Notes: generated by a model from the letters alone, not told the origin. Shown: positions 25,764-34,400, counted from the first letter of the stretch. The stretch is 44,956 bases of DNA from Streptomyces sp. ISL-87 (GCF_018614095.1 NZ_JAGGOY010000014.1:1-44956), one strand, 5' to 3'. A program made the numbers and translations.

Positions 25764-26849
25764 CTATCCGCGGACCTTGCCGTTCACGACCACCCGGAGC
25801 GGCTGCGCGAGGGTGCCCACGTCGGCCCGCGGGTCGGTGCCGTAGACCACCAGGTCGGCCGGCGCCCCCTCGGTCAGCCCGGGCCTGCCGAGCCACTCGC
25901 GCGCCGCCCAGGCGGTCGCCGAGAGGGCGTCCAGCGCCGGGATCCCGGCCTTCACCAGCTCCGCCACCTCGGCGGCGACCAGCCCGTGGGGCAGGGAACC
26001 GCCCGCGTCCGTGCCGACGTACACCTGGATGCCCGCGTCGTAGGCCGCGCGGACCGTGTCGTAGCGGCGCTCGTGGAGCCGCCGCATGTGCGCCGACCAG
26101 CCGGGGAACTTGGCCTCGCCGCCCGCGGCCAGCTTCGGGAAGGTGGCGATGTTCACGAGCGTGGGGACGATCGCGACCCCGTGCTCCGCGAACAGCGGGA
26201 TGGTGTCCTCCGTGAGCCCGGTGGCGTGCTCGATGCAGTCGATGCCCGCCTCGACCAGGTCGCGCAGCGAGTCCTCGGCGAAGCAGTGCGCGGTGACCCG
26301 GGCGCCCAGCCGGTGGGCCTCGGTGATGGCCGCCTCGACCTCGGCGCGCGGCCAGCAGGCCGTCAGGTCGCCGGCGTCGCGGTCGAGCCAGTCGCCGACC
26401 AGCTTGACCCAGCCGTCGCCGCGCACCGCCTCGCGGGCGACGTAGGCCACCAGGTCGGCGGGCTCGATCTCGTGGGCGTAGTTGCGGATGTAGCGGCGGG
26501 TGCGGGCGATGTGCCTGCCCGCCCGGATGATCTTCGGCAGGTCTTCGCGGTCGTCGATCCAGCGGGTGTCGGAGGGGGATCCGGCGTCGCGGATGAGGAG
26601 GGTTCCGGCGTCGCGGTCGGTGAGCGCCTGCCGTTCGGCGGTCCCGGCGTCGACCGGGCCGTGGGCGTCGAGTCCCACGTGACAGTGGGCGTCGACCAGA
26701 CCGGGCAGGGCCCAGCCGGTCACCGTGGTGATCTCGCGGGCGGCGTGGGGGCGCTCGTAGGAGATCCGGCCGCCGACCACCCAGAGCTCGTCGCGGACCT
26801 CGTGGGGCCCGACGAGCACCCGCCCCTTCACGTGCAGCACATCGCTCAT
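25764..26849 (-). CDS. Metal-dependent amidohydrolase family protein
   Basis: 361 residues of the amidohydrolase (imidazolonepropionase/prolidase-like) superfamily. Metal and catalytic residues are seen in order: DAHCHVG (HxH), WVKLVGDW (Lys position), VTAHCF, CIEHATGL and the catalytic Asp in VGTDAGGSLPHG. The N- and C-terminal beta-sandwich strands are present (HVKGRVLVG and PADLVVYGTDP...VVVNGKVRG). It is a cytoplasmic hydrolase, substrate unknown. It starts 65 bases from the divergent, deleted aminotransferase gene. Confidence 0.87.
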   Translation of the reverse strand: MSDVLHVKGRVLVGPHEVRDELWVVGGRISYERPHAAREITTVTGWALPGLVDAHCHVGLDAHGPVDAGTAERQALTDRDAGTLLIRDAGSPSDTRWIDDREDLPKIIRAGRHIARTRRYIRNYAHEIEPADLVAYVAREAVRGDGWVKLVGDWLDRDAGDLTACWPRAEVEAAITEAHRLGARVTAHCFAEDSLRDLVEAGIDCIEHATGLTEDTIPLFAEHGVAIVPTLVNIATFPKLAAGGEAKFPGWSAHMRRLHERRYDTVRAAYDAGIQVYVGTDAGGSLPHGLVAAEVAELVKAGIPALDALSATAWAAREWLGRPGLTEGAPADLVVYGTDPRADVGTLAQPLRVVVNGKVRG

Positions 26850-26913
26850 GTCGGCACTGTACGTGCGTGCTCACTACGCTCTCCCGGTAGCCCCTGACGA
26901 AGAGAGCACCGCC

Positions 26914-27258
26914 GTGACCCACCCCCTCCTGGACCTCCCCCCGCTCACCGCGGAGCGCTTCGCGTCGATCGAGCGGGGGGTCGCGGACCTCCTCGGGACC
27001 CGGCAGGACGTGGTGATCACCCAGGGCGAGGCGCTGCTGCCGCTTGAGGGGTGCATCCGGTCGGGGGCGCGGCCCGGTTCGACGGCACTGAGCGGTGGCC
27101 CGCTGGCTCAGGAGATGGTCCGGGTCAACCACTACGGCACGGCGGCTTCGATGGAGACGGTCCGGTCCTCCCTGACGGCCCTCGCCTCGGCCCTCTCGTC
27201 GGACCCGGCCGAGTCCCTCGTCGCGGCGGCCTCGGCCTGGCGAACGGCCCTGGGCTGA
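26914..27258 (+). pseudogene. Class V aminotransferase with large in-frame internal deletion
   Basis: 114 residues from the GTG at 26914, with GAAGAGAG upstream. The first 45 residues (LPPLTAERFASIERGVADLL, QDVVITQGEALLPLEGCIR, ARPGSTAL) match the N-terminus of alanine-glyoxylate-type class V aminotransferases. The rest (GGPLAQEMVRVNHYGTAAS, then an Ala/Leu-rich helix) matches their extreme C-terminus. The roughly 250 residues between, with the PLP-binding lysine and aspartate, are absent, yet the frame is kept. It cannot be an aminotransferase. Full-length family size is about 370 residues. The gene's last bases start an 18-bp repeat array. Confidence 0.68.
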
Positions 27259-27413
27259 CCGGCGGCCCCGGCCTGGCGAGCGGCCCCGGCCTGACCGGCG
27301 GCCCCGGCCTGGTGAGCGGCCCCGGCCTGGCGAACGGCCCTGGCCTGACCGGCGGCCCCGGCCTGGTGAGCGGCCCTGGCCTGGCGAACGGCCCTGGCCT
27401 GACCGGCGGCCGG
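27234..27413. repeat. Ten 18-bp tandem repeats with 54-bp higher-order unit
   Basis: Ten consecutive 18-mers of three types: A GGCCTGGCGAACGGCCCT, B GGCCTGACCGGCGGCCCC and C GGCCTGGTGAGCGGCCCC. They run A-B-C-B-C-A-B-C-A-B, with the last two C-A-B triplets (27306-27359 and 27360-27413) almost identical. The first unit and the start of the second are the coding end and stop codon of the deleted aminotransferase gene. Confidence 0.9.
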
Positions 27414-27473
27414 GACCGGCAGGCGGCCCCGACCCGGGGTCCCGGCGGGCGGGCCCGACCTGGCCGGTCGGCG

Positions 27474-28532
27474 TCAGTCGGACAGCGCGTTCAGCAGGCG
27501 GTCCACGTCCGCCTCGGTGTTGTAGAGGTGGAACGAGGCGCGCAAGGCGCCCGCGCGGGCCGCGGTGGCGATGCCGGCGGCGAGCAGGGCCGGCTGGCGG
27601 TGGGCCAGGCCGGGGACCGAGACGATCGGTGACTCACCCGGCACCGGATCGTGGCCGAGGCGGGCGAGGCCGGCCCGGTAGCGGGCGGCCAGAGCGGTGT
27701 CGTGGGCGTGGATGGCCTCGATACCGATCCGCTCCAGCAGGTCCAGCGAGGCCGCGGCCGCGTGGTATGCGAGGAAGGCCGGGGATTCGTCGAACCTCCG
27801 CGCCCCGTGGGCCAGTTCCGGCATGGGCCCGTAGGTGGCATCCCACATCGACTCCGCCGCCACCCACCCGGCATGCAACGGGGTCAGCGTGCCCTGGGCC
27901 TCCTCCGAGACCGTCAGGTACGAGGCCCCGCGCGAGCCGAGCAGCCACTTGTAGCCGGCCGTGACCGTGTACGCGTACGGCGACGCGTCGAAGGGCAGCC
28001 AGCCCACCGCCTGGGTGGCGTCCACCAGCATCCGCGCCCCGCTCCCGGCCGCCGCCTCGCGCACCGAGGCCAGGTCCGCCGTACGGCCGTCCGCGGACTG
28101 AACGACGCTCAGCGCGACCAGGGCGGTGTCCCCGCCGACGGCCTCGGCCATCGACTCCAGCGGGGCGAAGCGCACCTTGAGGTCGCCCCGCACCACGAAG
28201 GGGTTGATCACCGAGGCGAACTCGCCCTCGGGGCACAGCACTTCGGCGCCGGTCGGGAGCGAGGCCGCGACGAGGCCGACATGGGTGGCCACGGCCGAAC
28301 CGACGGCCACCCGCTGCGAGGCGACCCCGACCAGCCGGGCGAAGGCGTCCCGGACCCGGTTGACGCGGTCGAAGTCGCCGAATCCGGCCGGGATTCCGGC
28401 GCCGGCCGCTTCGGCCAGCTCCCGTACCGCGATGACGGCGGAACGCGGGAGGATCGCACAGGTGGCGGTGTTGAGGTAGGTGGTGGAATGCGTGAACTCG
28501 GCACGGGTCGCTTCGGCGAGCGGAAGATCCAT
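27474..28532 (-). CDS. Class V aminotransferase-fold PLP enzyme
   Basis: 352 residues from the ATG at 28532. The cysteine-desulfurase/kynureninase-like fold shows YLNTATCAILPRSA, VAVGSAVATHVGLVA, SVVQSADGRTADL, the PLP-ring aspartate in MLVDATQAVGW (Asp171) and the Schiff-base lysine in VTAGYKWLLGSRG (Lys195). Substrate unknown; desulfurase, lyase and epimerase activities occur in this fold. A frame extension to 28898 is not supported. Confidence 0.87.
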   Translation of the reverse strand: MDLPLAEATRAEFTHSTTYLNTATCAILPRSAVIAVRELAEAAGAGIPAGFGDFDRVNRVRDAFARLVGVASQRVAVGSAVATHVGLVAASLPTGAEVLCPEGEFASVINPFVVRGDLKVRFAPLESMAEAVGGDTALVALSVVQSADGRTADLASVREAAAGSGARMLVDATQAVGWLPFDASPYAYTVTAGYKWLLGSRGASYLTVSEEAQGTLTPLHAGWVAAESMWDATYGPMPELAHGARRFDESPAFLAYHAAAASLDLLERIGIEAIHAHDTALAARYRAGLARLGHDPVPGESPIVSVPGLAHRQPALLAAGIATAARAGALRASFHLYNTEADVDRLLNALSD

Positions 28533-28719
28533 GTCTTCAACTGTGCGCCAGGAACGACCCCAAGTCCATTGCCTAATTATGCGTGGCTTACCCAAGGTTT
28601 CCTTATGGGCGCCTGGAATGTCGCTAGCCCTGCGGGCCTGCGGGACCACGCAGGCCCCGTCCGGCGCCAGGCACCTCATTCGGCACCTCGCCACCGACCC
28701 GGCCGAGCGCCCGTGCACC

Positions 28720-28748
28720 AGGCCGCCCCGCCGATGCCGGGGCGGCCT
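28720..28748 (-). terminator. Terminator of the antitoxin gene
   Basis: AGGCCGCCCCG (28720-28730), loop CCGATGC, CGGGGCGGCCT (28738-28748): a perfect 11-bp stem 25 bases after the stop of the minus-strand gene at 28774. Confidence 0.75.
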
Positions 28749-28773
28749 TACGTGCTGTGCACGGGGACTGTTG

Positions 28774-28977
28774 TCAGTGCTGGGGCGGACGGCTCTCCCC
28801 GGCGGGGGGTGGCTCCTTGCCGATCTGCTCGTTGAGCTTCTGCTGTGTCGTGTCGACCTGGCTCTGGTACCTGTCCCCAGTCTTCGCGTCGAAGGCATCT
28901 CCGGCCTTCTCGACTCCTTGGCGGGCCTGGTCAGGGTGTCCCTTAATCAGGCCTTTGAGCTTGTCGAGCATGGACAT
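28774..28977 (-). CDS. MT0933-like antitoxin family protein
   Basis: 67 residues, highly charged, beginning MSMLDKLKGLIKGHPDQARQGVEKAGDAFDAKTGDRY. This is the pattern of the PF14013 MT0933/Rv0909 antitoxin family. In Mycobacterium the partner toxin is encoded next door. Here the neighbours are a GNAT and an aminotransferase, with no START-like toxin, so this is an orphan, as is common in Streptomyces. A general small stress or structural role is possible. Confidence 0.78.
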   Translation of the reverse strand: MSMLDKLKGLIKGHPDQARQGVEKAGDAFDAKTGDRYQSQVDTTQQKLNEQIGKEPPPAGESRPPQH

Positions 28978-29011
28978 GGGCCGCCGTCCTCTCTACGGAA
29001 TGCCTGTCGGT

Positions 29012-29554
29012 TCAAGCTTCTCCGCGAAGACCAGTGTCCGCATCTGGAGCGTCCGCAGGTGCCCGGTTGGAGTCCGTGGGGCCCACGGTCAGCCAGAGTG
29101 TGAGGTGGGAGCCGGACTGGACCGCGGCCGGGTCCACGCGCCAGCCGTGGGAGGCGTAGAAGGCCTGGGCGCGCAGGTTGTGCTCGTAGACCTCCAGGCG
29201 GACGCGCTCCACCCCGGCGCGGCGCCAGGCGTCGAGGCAGGCGGCGTGCAGGGCGGCGCCGGTGCCGCGGCGCCAGTGGTCCGGGTCGACATGGAGCTGG
29301 GTGAGGGTGGTCTCGCCGTCGGCGGTGCGGAAGGCGGCGACGCCGGTGAGCTCGCCGTCCTGCTCGGCGCAGAGCACCCCGCCGCCGGCGCCGGCCCGGG
29401 CGACGGCCCGGCACCAGCCCTCGCGGGTCCGCGCGAGTTCGGCCGCACCGCCGTAGACCTGCTCGGGGACGCGGCCGCGGTAGTAGGTGGCTCGGGCCCG
29501 GGTGTGCAGGGCGGCGATGGCGTCGAGGTCGGTGGCGAGAGCGGTCCTGATCAC
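29012..29554 (-). CDS. GNAT family N-acetyltransferase
   Basis: 180 residues from the GTG at 29554; the frame is open to 29632 but would run through the terminator of the upstream gene. It has the GNAT acetyl-CoA site LHVDPDHWRRGTGAALHAACL (V/I-x-x-x-x-R-x-x-G-x-G/A) and the C-terminal LEVYEHNLRAQAFYASHGWR. It transfers an acetyl group from acetyl-CoA to an unknown amine. No strong ribosome site is seen. Confidence 0.83.
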   Translation of the reverse strand: MIRTALATDLDAIAALHTRARATYYRGRVPEQVYGGAAELARTREGWCRAVARAGAGGGVLCAEQDGELTGVAAFRTADGETTLTQLHVDPDHWRRGTGAALHAACLDAWRRAGVERVRLEVYEHNLRAQAFYASHGWRVDPAAVQSGSHLTLWLTVGPTDSNRAPADAPDADTGLRGEA

Positions 29555-29565
29555 GGGAAAAGGAA

Positions 29566-29596
29566 CGCGCCGGGAACCCTGTCGGTTCCCGGCGCG
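29566..29596 (-). terminator. Terminator of the penicillin-binding protein gene
   Basis: CGCGCCGGGAACC (29566-29578), loop CTGTC, GGTTCCCGGCGCG (29584-29596): a perfect 13-bp stem. On the minus strand it is followed by TTCCTTTTCCC. It begins 20 bases after the transpeptidase stop. Confidence 0.88.
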
Positions 29597-29616
29597 CCAA
29601 TCGTCTGTTCGAGCGG

Positions 29617-31065
29617 CTAGTTCTTCAGCCACGCCGCCATCATCTTCTGGGCGATGGGTGCGGCCAGCTTGCCGCCGCCGATCTCGGAGCGGTCGGTGTC
29701 CGAGTTCTCGATCACCACGGCGACCGCGATCTGCTTGCCGCCGAGCTTCCCGTACGAGGTGAACCAGGCGAGCGGCGACAGGCTGTTGTTCACACCGCGC
29801 TGGGCGGTGCCGGTCTTGCCGCCCACCTCGGCGCCCGCCACCTGGGCGGGCTTGCCGCCACCCTCGGTGGCGACCGTCCGCATGGCGTCCTGGAGCATGG
29901 ACGCGGTCCGCTCGTTCATGACCTGTTCGGACTTCGGGTCCTTGAAGCTCTCCAGCACATTGCCGTTGGCGTCGGTGACCTCGGAGACCATGTGCGGGGC
30001 GACGAGCTTGCCGCCGTTCTCGATCGCCGCCGTCACCATCGCCATCTGGAGCGGGGTCGCTTGGACGTCGAACTGGCCGATACCCGTCTGCGCGACCTGG
30101 TCGACGGACATCTTCTTCGACGGGTACTTGCTCGCCGGCTGGGTGCGGACCGGGGTGTCGATCTGCGCGTTGAAGCCGAGTTTCCCGGCCATCTTGAGCA
30201 TCTTGTCCTGGCCCAGCTTGGAAGCGAGCTCGGCGAACACGTTGTTGCAGGACAGCCGCAGGGCGGTGCGCGGCGAAGCGTTGTTGCAGGCCGCCGAGCC
30301 CGCCTCGCTGGGCAGCAGGGTGCGGGTGCCGGGGATCGTGTACGGGTCGGGGGTGCCGGTGGGCGTGTCGAGGTTCGTGACCAGCCCGTTCTCGATGGCC
30401 GCCGCGAGGGTGACCAGCTTGAAGGTGGAGCCGGGTGCCTGGGGCTTGCGCAGGGCCACGTTCTCCATGGCCTTGCCCTTGTCGGCGGAGAGCTCCTTCC
30501 AGGCCTCCTCGTCGTTGGCGCCCGTGATGCGGCCCGGGTCGTACGAGGGGTTGTTCACCACGGCGAGGATCTCGCCGGTCGCCGGGTCGATGGCCACGGC
30601 GGAACCCTGCTTGCCCTGGAGCGCGTCGTATGCGGCCTTCTGCACGCCCTTGTCGATGGTGGTCAGCACATTGCCCGGGGCGGCCCGCTTGTTGGTGAGG
30701 ACGTCCATCATCGTCTTGAGCCGGGTGTCGGAGCCGTTGAGGATGTCCTTGTAGACGCCCTCCAGCATGGTCGTGCCGTAGGCCTGGGAGCTGTAGCCGG
30801 TGATCGGCGCGTACAGGGGGCCGTCCGTGTACGTGCGCTTGTACTGGAAGTCCTTGCCCCCCGTCTTCGTCGAGCCGGTGATCGCGTCCCCGCCCACGAT
30901 GATGTTGCCCAGCGGGTTCTCGTACTGCCCGATGAGGTTCCGCCGGTTGTACTTGTCGTCTGCGAGGGCCTGGCCTTGGTAGGCCTGCACCCAGGTGACC
31001 CGCACCAAAAGGGCCAGCACCAGGAGCAGACAGAAGACCGACGCACGCCTGATCGTCTTGTTCAT
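29617..31065 (-). CDS. Penicillin-binding transpeptidase (PbpA/FtsI-like class B PBP)
   Basis: 482 residues. One N-terminal membrane anchor (VFCLLLVLALLVRVTWVQAY) leads to a dimerisation domain and a transpeptidase domain. The catalytic motifs are complete: SxxK in APGSTFK (Ser213-Lys216), SxN in LSCNN (Ser272-Asn274) and KTG in GGKTGTAQ (417-419). It cross-links peptidoglycan outside the membrane and would bind beta-lactams. Unlike the division-site pbpA, it has no FtsW/RodA partner beside it, so it is likely one of several Streptomyces PbpA paralogues. Confidence 0.92.
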   Translation of the reverse strand: MNKTIRRASVFCLLLVLALLVRVTWVQAYQGQALADDKYNRRNLIGQYENPLGNIIVGGDAITGSTKTGGKDFQYKRTYTDGPLYAPITGYSSQAYGTTMLEGVYKDILNGSDTRLKTMMDVLTNKRAAPGNVLTTIDKGVQKAAYDALQGKQGSAVAIDPATGEILAVVNNPSYDPGRITGANDEEAWKELSADKGKAMENVALRKPQAPGSTFKLVTLAAAIENGLVTNLDTPTGTPDPYTIPGTRTLLPSEAGSAACNNASPRTALRLSCNNVFAELASKLGQDKMLKMAGKLGFNAQIDTPVRTQPASKYPSKKMSVDQVAQTGIGQFDVQATPLQMAMVTAAIENGGKLVAPHMVSEVTDANGNVLESFKDPKSEQVMNERTASMLQDAMRTVATEGGGKPAQVAGAEVGGKTGTAQRGVNNSLSPLAWFTSYGKLGGKQIAVAVVIENSDTDRSEIGGGKLAAPIAQKMMAAWLKN

Positions 31066-31127
31066 CCTCCAGAAGGACGCCTCAACAGCCCCGGGCGTTC
31101 CGCTCTGCCCCGATTGTGGCCGGGTTC

Positions 31128-31838
31128 TCAGCTTTTCTTCATGTTGAAGCCTCCCTCGTAGGCAGCGATGACCGCCTGGGTACGGTCGCGGGAGCCGGTC
31201 TTGGCCAGGACGGAGGCGACATGCGTCTTGACCGTCTGCGGTCCGACCCCGAGGCGCTCGCTCATCTCGTGGTTGGACAGTCCGGTGGCCATCAGGCGCA
31301 GTACGTCGGCCTCCCGGTCGGTGAGCCGGGCCGCCCAGGCGGGGGCAGCGGGCGGGGCTCCGGCGGTGTGGGCGGCGGCCAGGGCGCGGACGGCGGCCGG
31401 GAAGAGCAGCGAGTCCCCGCGGGCGACGAGACGGACCGCGCCGATCAGTTCGTCGGGGTCGGCCCGCTTGAGGAGGAACCCGGAGGCGCCGGCGCGCAGC
31501 GCGTCGTAGACGTAGGCGTCGTTCTCGAAGGTGGTGACGACCACGATCCGGGGCGGCTCGGCCATGGTGGCGAGGATCTGTTCGGTGGCCCGGATGCCGT
31601 CGATCTCGGGCATCCGGACATCCATGAGCACCACGTCCGGGGCGAGGGAACGGACGAGCGGGATGGCCTCGGCACCGGAGGCCGCCTCTCCGACGACCTC
31701 CAGATCGGGTTCGGCCTCAAGGATGACCCGCAGAGCGGTGCGGACCATCCGCTCGTCGTCGGCGATGACGATGCGCAGCGCCGGCCGGCGTGCCGGGGGC
31801 ACTAGGGGCGCCGGGGGCACCGGCGGCACGGAGCTCAT
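31128..31838 (-). CDS. NarL/LuxR-type response regulator
   Basis: 236 residues from the ATG at 31838, which overlaps the kinase stop (ATGA). A Pro-rich N-terminus is followed by a receiver domain with acidic pocket VIADDERM, phospho-acceptor in VLMDVRMPEIDG (Asp73) and the KRADPDEL loop. The C-terminal LuxR helix-turn-helix (LTDREADVLRLMATGLSNHEMSERLGVGPQTVKTHV) follows. It is paired with the adjacent kinase. Candidate target: the direct repeats at 34369-34400 ahead of its own operon. Confidence 0.93.
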   Translation of the reverse strand: MSSVPPVPPAPLVPPARRPALRIVIADDERMVRTALRVILEAEPDLEVVGEAASGAEAIPLVRSLAPDVVLMDVRMPEIDGIRATEQILATMAEPPRIVVVTTFENDAYVYDALRAGASGFLLKRADPDELIGAVRLVARGDSLLFPAAVRALAAAHTAGAPPAAPAWAARLTDREADVLRLMATGLSNHEMSERLGVGPQTVKTHVASVLAKTGSRDRTQAVIAAYEGGFNMKKS

Positions 31839-33298
31839 CGGGTTCCCCCGCCGAGCGGGAGGACGGCCAGCAGCCGCCACTGTCCTTCGTGCGGGCCGGC
31901 CTCGACGCGGCCGCCGAGCAGCGCGGCCCGCTCGGCGGCGCCGTGCAGGCCGCGGCCCCCGGTGGTGCGGGGTTCCCGGCCGCCGAGGACACCAGGGTCT
32001 CCAGGTACTGCGGGCGGGTTGGTCATGCTGATCTCCAGTTCACGTTGTCCGTTGCCTTTGCCACCCTCGCCGCCCCCGCTGCCTTCGCTGGCCTCACGTA
32101 CGGCGATCTCCAGGGTGACCGGGCCCGCGCCGTGGCGCAGGGCGTTGGTCAGGCCCTCCTGGACGATCCGGTACGCCTCGCGGGAGGCGATGGCGGGGAG
32201 TTGCGCCCAGTCCCCGGCGGGTCCCGGGTCATGGTGGGCGGTGATGACGGTGCCGGCGGCCCTGGTGCGGGCGAGCAGCCCTTCGAGGTCCACGGCGAGG
32301 GTCGGCGCGGGGAGGGCGTCGGCCCGGCCCGGGTCCCCGTCGCGCAGGAGTCCCAGGACGGCGTCCAGCTCCCCCACCGTCCGCCGGGTGGTGTCCTCGA
32401 TCGCGGCCAGCGCCTCCCGTACGAACCCGGGGTCGCTGTCCAGCACCCGCCGGGCCGCGCCCGCCTGGAGGGTGACGGCGCTCAGCGCGTGACCCACCGC
32501 GTCGTGCAGTTCGCGGGCCAGCCGGTTGCGCACCGCCAGGTCGGCGGCCCGCTCCTCGGCCGCGGCCAGCCGGTCCGCCGCGGTCGGCCCGAGCAGTACG
32601 GGTGCCAGCCGGGCCAGCAGCGCACCGGCCCCGGCGGCACACAGCACCAGCCCGGCCAGCAGCCCGATCCCGAGTCCGCTGGCCACGTACGGCTGGGTGT
32701 CGGTGCTGAACCAGCCGAGCCCCACCGGGGTGTTCCGCAGGGCACTCACGAACGGCAGGGCGATCAGCACCAGTGCCATGGGCGGCACCGCGAGGCTCAT
32801 CCCGCTGACCAACGCGCCGACCCCCAGGTGCAGGGTCCACCAGGCGGAGGCCCGCCACCGGGCCGCCCACGACCGGGCCGGCCCCTCGGCCAGCAGGTCC
32901 CCCGGCACCCCGCACATGGCCCGTACGGCGGCCGCCGACATCGGCCGGACCAGCCCGAACACCGCGGTGGCGGCGGCCAGGGGCAGGGCGGCCGCGTAGG
33001 AAGCGAGCGTCAGCGGGAAGGAGTTGAGGGTGTTGACCCCGCCGGCGGCGACACCGACCACCACTTCGGCCAGCAGGAAGTACGGCATCAGCAGGGCCCC
33101 GCCGAGTATCAGATGCACCCAGCGCAGCCGGGCCCGACCTCCCAGCAACCCGCCGAGCGCGCCCCGCACCGAGCCGCGCCTGGCGCCGCCCAGTCCCCCG
33201 CCGTCCAGTCCTCCGCCATGCGGTCCCGAGCTGCTCACCCCCCGGCCGTTCAGCGCCCCGCCGCGCAGTCGCCCACCGCCCCGCTCGCCCCCGTTCAT
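31835..33298 (-). CDS. NarL-family sensor histidine kinase
   Basis: 487 residues. A Gly/Arg-rich cytoplasmic N-terminus (about 1-55) is followed by six or so membrane segments up to about 235. A HisKA_3 dimerisation domain carries RELHDAVGHALSAV (phospho-acceptor His265). The ATPase domain has the N box EAYRIVQEGLTNALRHG and G box GRGLHGAAERAALLGG. An acidic, Gly-rich insertion (EASEGSGGGEGGKGNG) lies in the ATPase domain. The signal is not evident. It is coupled to the response regulator gene. Confidence 0.92.
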   Translation of the reverse strand: MNGGERGGGRLRGGALNGRGVSSSGPHGGGLDGGGLGGARRGSVRGALGGLLGGRARLRWVHLILGGALLMPYFLLAEVVVGVAAGGVNTLNSFPLTLASYAAALPLAAATAVFGLVRPMSAAAVRAMCGVPGDLLAEGPARSWAARWRASAWWTLHLGVGALVSGMSLAVPPMALVLIALPFVSALRNTPVGLGWFSTDTQPYVASGLGIGLLAGLVLCAAGAGALLARLAPVLLGPTAADRLAAAEERAADLAVRNRLARELHDAVGHALSAVTLQAGAARRVLDSDPGFVREALAAIEDTTRRTVGELDAVLGLLRDGDPGRADALPAPTLAVDLEGLLARTRAAGTVITAHHDPGPAGDWAQLPAIASREAYRIVQEGLTNALRHGAGPVTLEIAVREASEGSGGGEGGKGNGQRELEISMTNPPAVPGDPGVLGGREPRTTGGRGLHGAAERAALLGGRVEAGPHEGQWRLLAVLPLGGGTR

Positions 33299-33313
33299 GC
33301 CGTCCGTCCCTCC

Positions 33314-34336
33314 TCACGCCGCCGCGCGGCGGCGTGAGCCGAGGAACCGCACGAGGACCGCGAACGCGAGCAGTCCGGTGATTATCTGGCCAGCGTAGGT
33401 CAGGAAGATCATGCTCGTGGGCTCTTCGTCCGGGGAGAACGCCGAACCCAGCGAGGCGGTCAGCATCCACATCCCCCAGCTCAGCGTCGCGGACGAGCCG
33501 ATCCACCCGAGGGCCAGCGGCCACCACGCCCGGCGTGCCCCGCCCCGGGCCAGCAACAGCGCCCCCGCGCCGGCCAGGAGCGCGCACATCGCATGGGCGG
33601 CGTTCACCACGCCCGTCTCCGCGGAGTACAGCGCCAGCCGCTCGGCGTTCAGACCGGCCGTGCCCCCGAAGGCCCAGTACAGAGACACCGCGCCCACGGC
33701 CGCGCCCGCCGCGGCCGTGGCTCCCGCCACCACCCCCGTGGATGGCGGGAGCCGGTCCCCCAGCACCCCTTGCCAGCGCCACCCCCAACGCTCTCGCGCA
33801 TACGGCACGAACAGGCCGGCCAGGGTGAGTCCTTGGATCGTGAAGCCGCTGTAGACGACGCTGAACACCCAGGGGTCGAGGAAGGGCTTCTGAGCCGCCT
33901 TCACGGCCTCGCCGGCCCCCATTCCCAGTGCCTTGACGAGCAGTTGGCCGGGGAACCCGGTGAGGATCGGGGTGAGCAGTCCGGTGGCTATGAAGACCGG
34001 GACGGTCAGCAGCCAGGCCGGCACCCGCATGCCCCACGGCCGGGTGAGCGCCAGCACGATCACGATCACGGTGGCGTCCATGACCAGCGTGACGGCGTTC
34101 GCCACGGTGAAGAAAACTCCCGGCTCCAGCAGCACGCTGCCGTCCGGTATACCGATCCGGCTCCCCGCCAGCCAGGCGGACTTGAGAGCCAGATAAGGAA
34201 CGGTGGCGGCCAGTGCCGCCGCACGCAGGACCTTCCGCCCGGTTCCCAGGCCCGGGGCTGAGGCCCCCAGGCCCGGGGCCGAGGGCCGCGCCGCGTCTGC
34301 CGTCGTTTCGCTCGTCCGAGCCGCTCGTGTGTTCAT
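33314..34336 (-). CDS. Multi-pass membrane protein, first gene of the two-component operon
   Basis: 340 residues with about eight hydrophobic segments, starting with VLRAAALAATVPYLALKSAWLAGS. The N-terminus holds a short repeat (SAPGLGASAPGLGTG). Its stop is 15 bases before the kinase start, so it shares their operon. No enzyme motif is visible. It may be the sensed or controlled membrane partner of the kinase; this is inference from position. Confidence 0.72.
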   Translation of the reverse strand: MNTRAARTSETTADAARPSAPGLGASAPGLGTGRKVLRAAALAATVPYLALKSAWLAGSRIGIPDGSVLLEPGVFFTVANAVTLVMDATVIVIVLALTRPWGMRVPAWLLTVPVFIATGLLTPILTGFPGQLLVKALGMGAGEAVKAAQKPFLDPWVFSVVYSGFTIQGLTLAGLFVPYARERWGWRWQGVLGDRLPPSTGVVAGATAAAGAAVGAVSLYWAFGGTAGLNAERLALYSAETGVVNAAHAMCALLAGAGALLLARGGARRAWWPLALGWIGSSATLSWGMWMLTASLGSAFSPDEEPTSMIFLTYAGQIITGLLAFAVLVRFLGSRRRAAA

Positions 34337-34368
34337 GACTCAACGGTCGCCTGCGCGCCGCCCAGCCA

Positions 34369-34400
34369 CCTCCCCCACGAAGGTGAACCGCCTCCCCCAC
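34369..34400 (-). promoter_or_regulatory. Direct repeat, candidate operator of the two-component operon
   Basis: CCTCCCCCAC occurs at 34369-34378 and again at 34391-34400, exactly 22 bases (two helical turns) apart, 33-64 bases upstream of the membrane-protein ATG. On the coding strand it reads GTGGGGGAGG twice. Such spacing suits a dimeric response regulator. Confidence 0.5.

Noticed and set aside
27234..27413. Possible CRISPR array
   Set aside because: Units are contiguous with no spacers and are themselves the repeat; no cas genes nearby.
27051..27632. Frame encoding GPGL-type repeats across the 18-bp array
   Set aside because: It starts inside another gene in a different frame, has no ribosome site and ends antisense to the class V enzyme; the repeat explains the openness.
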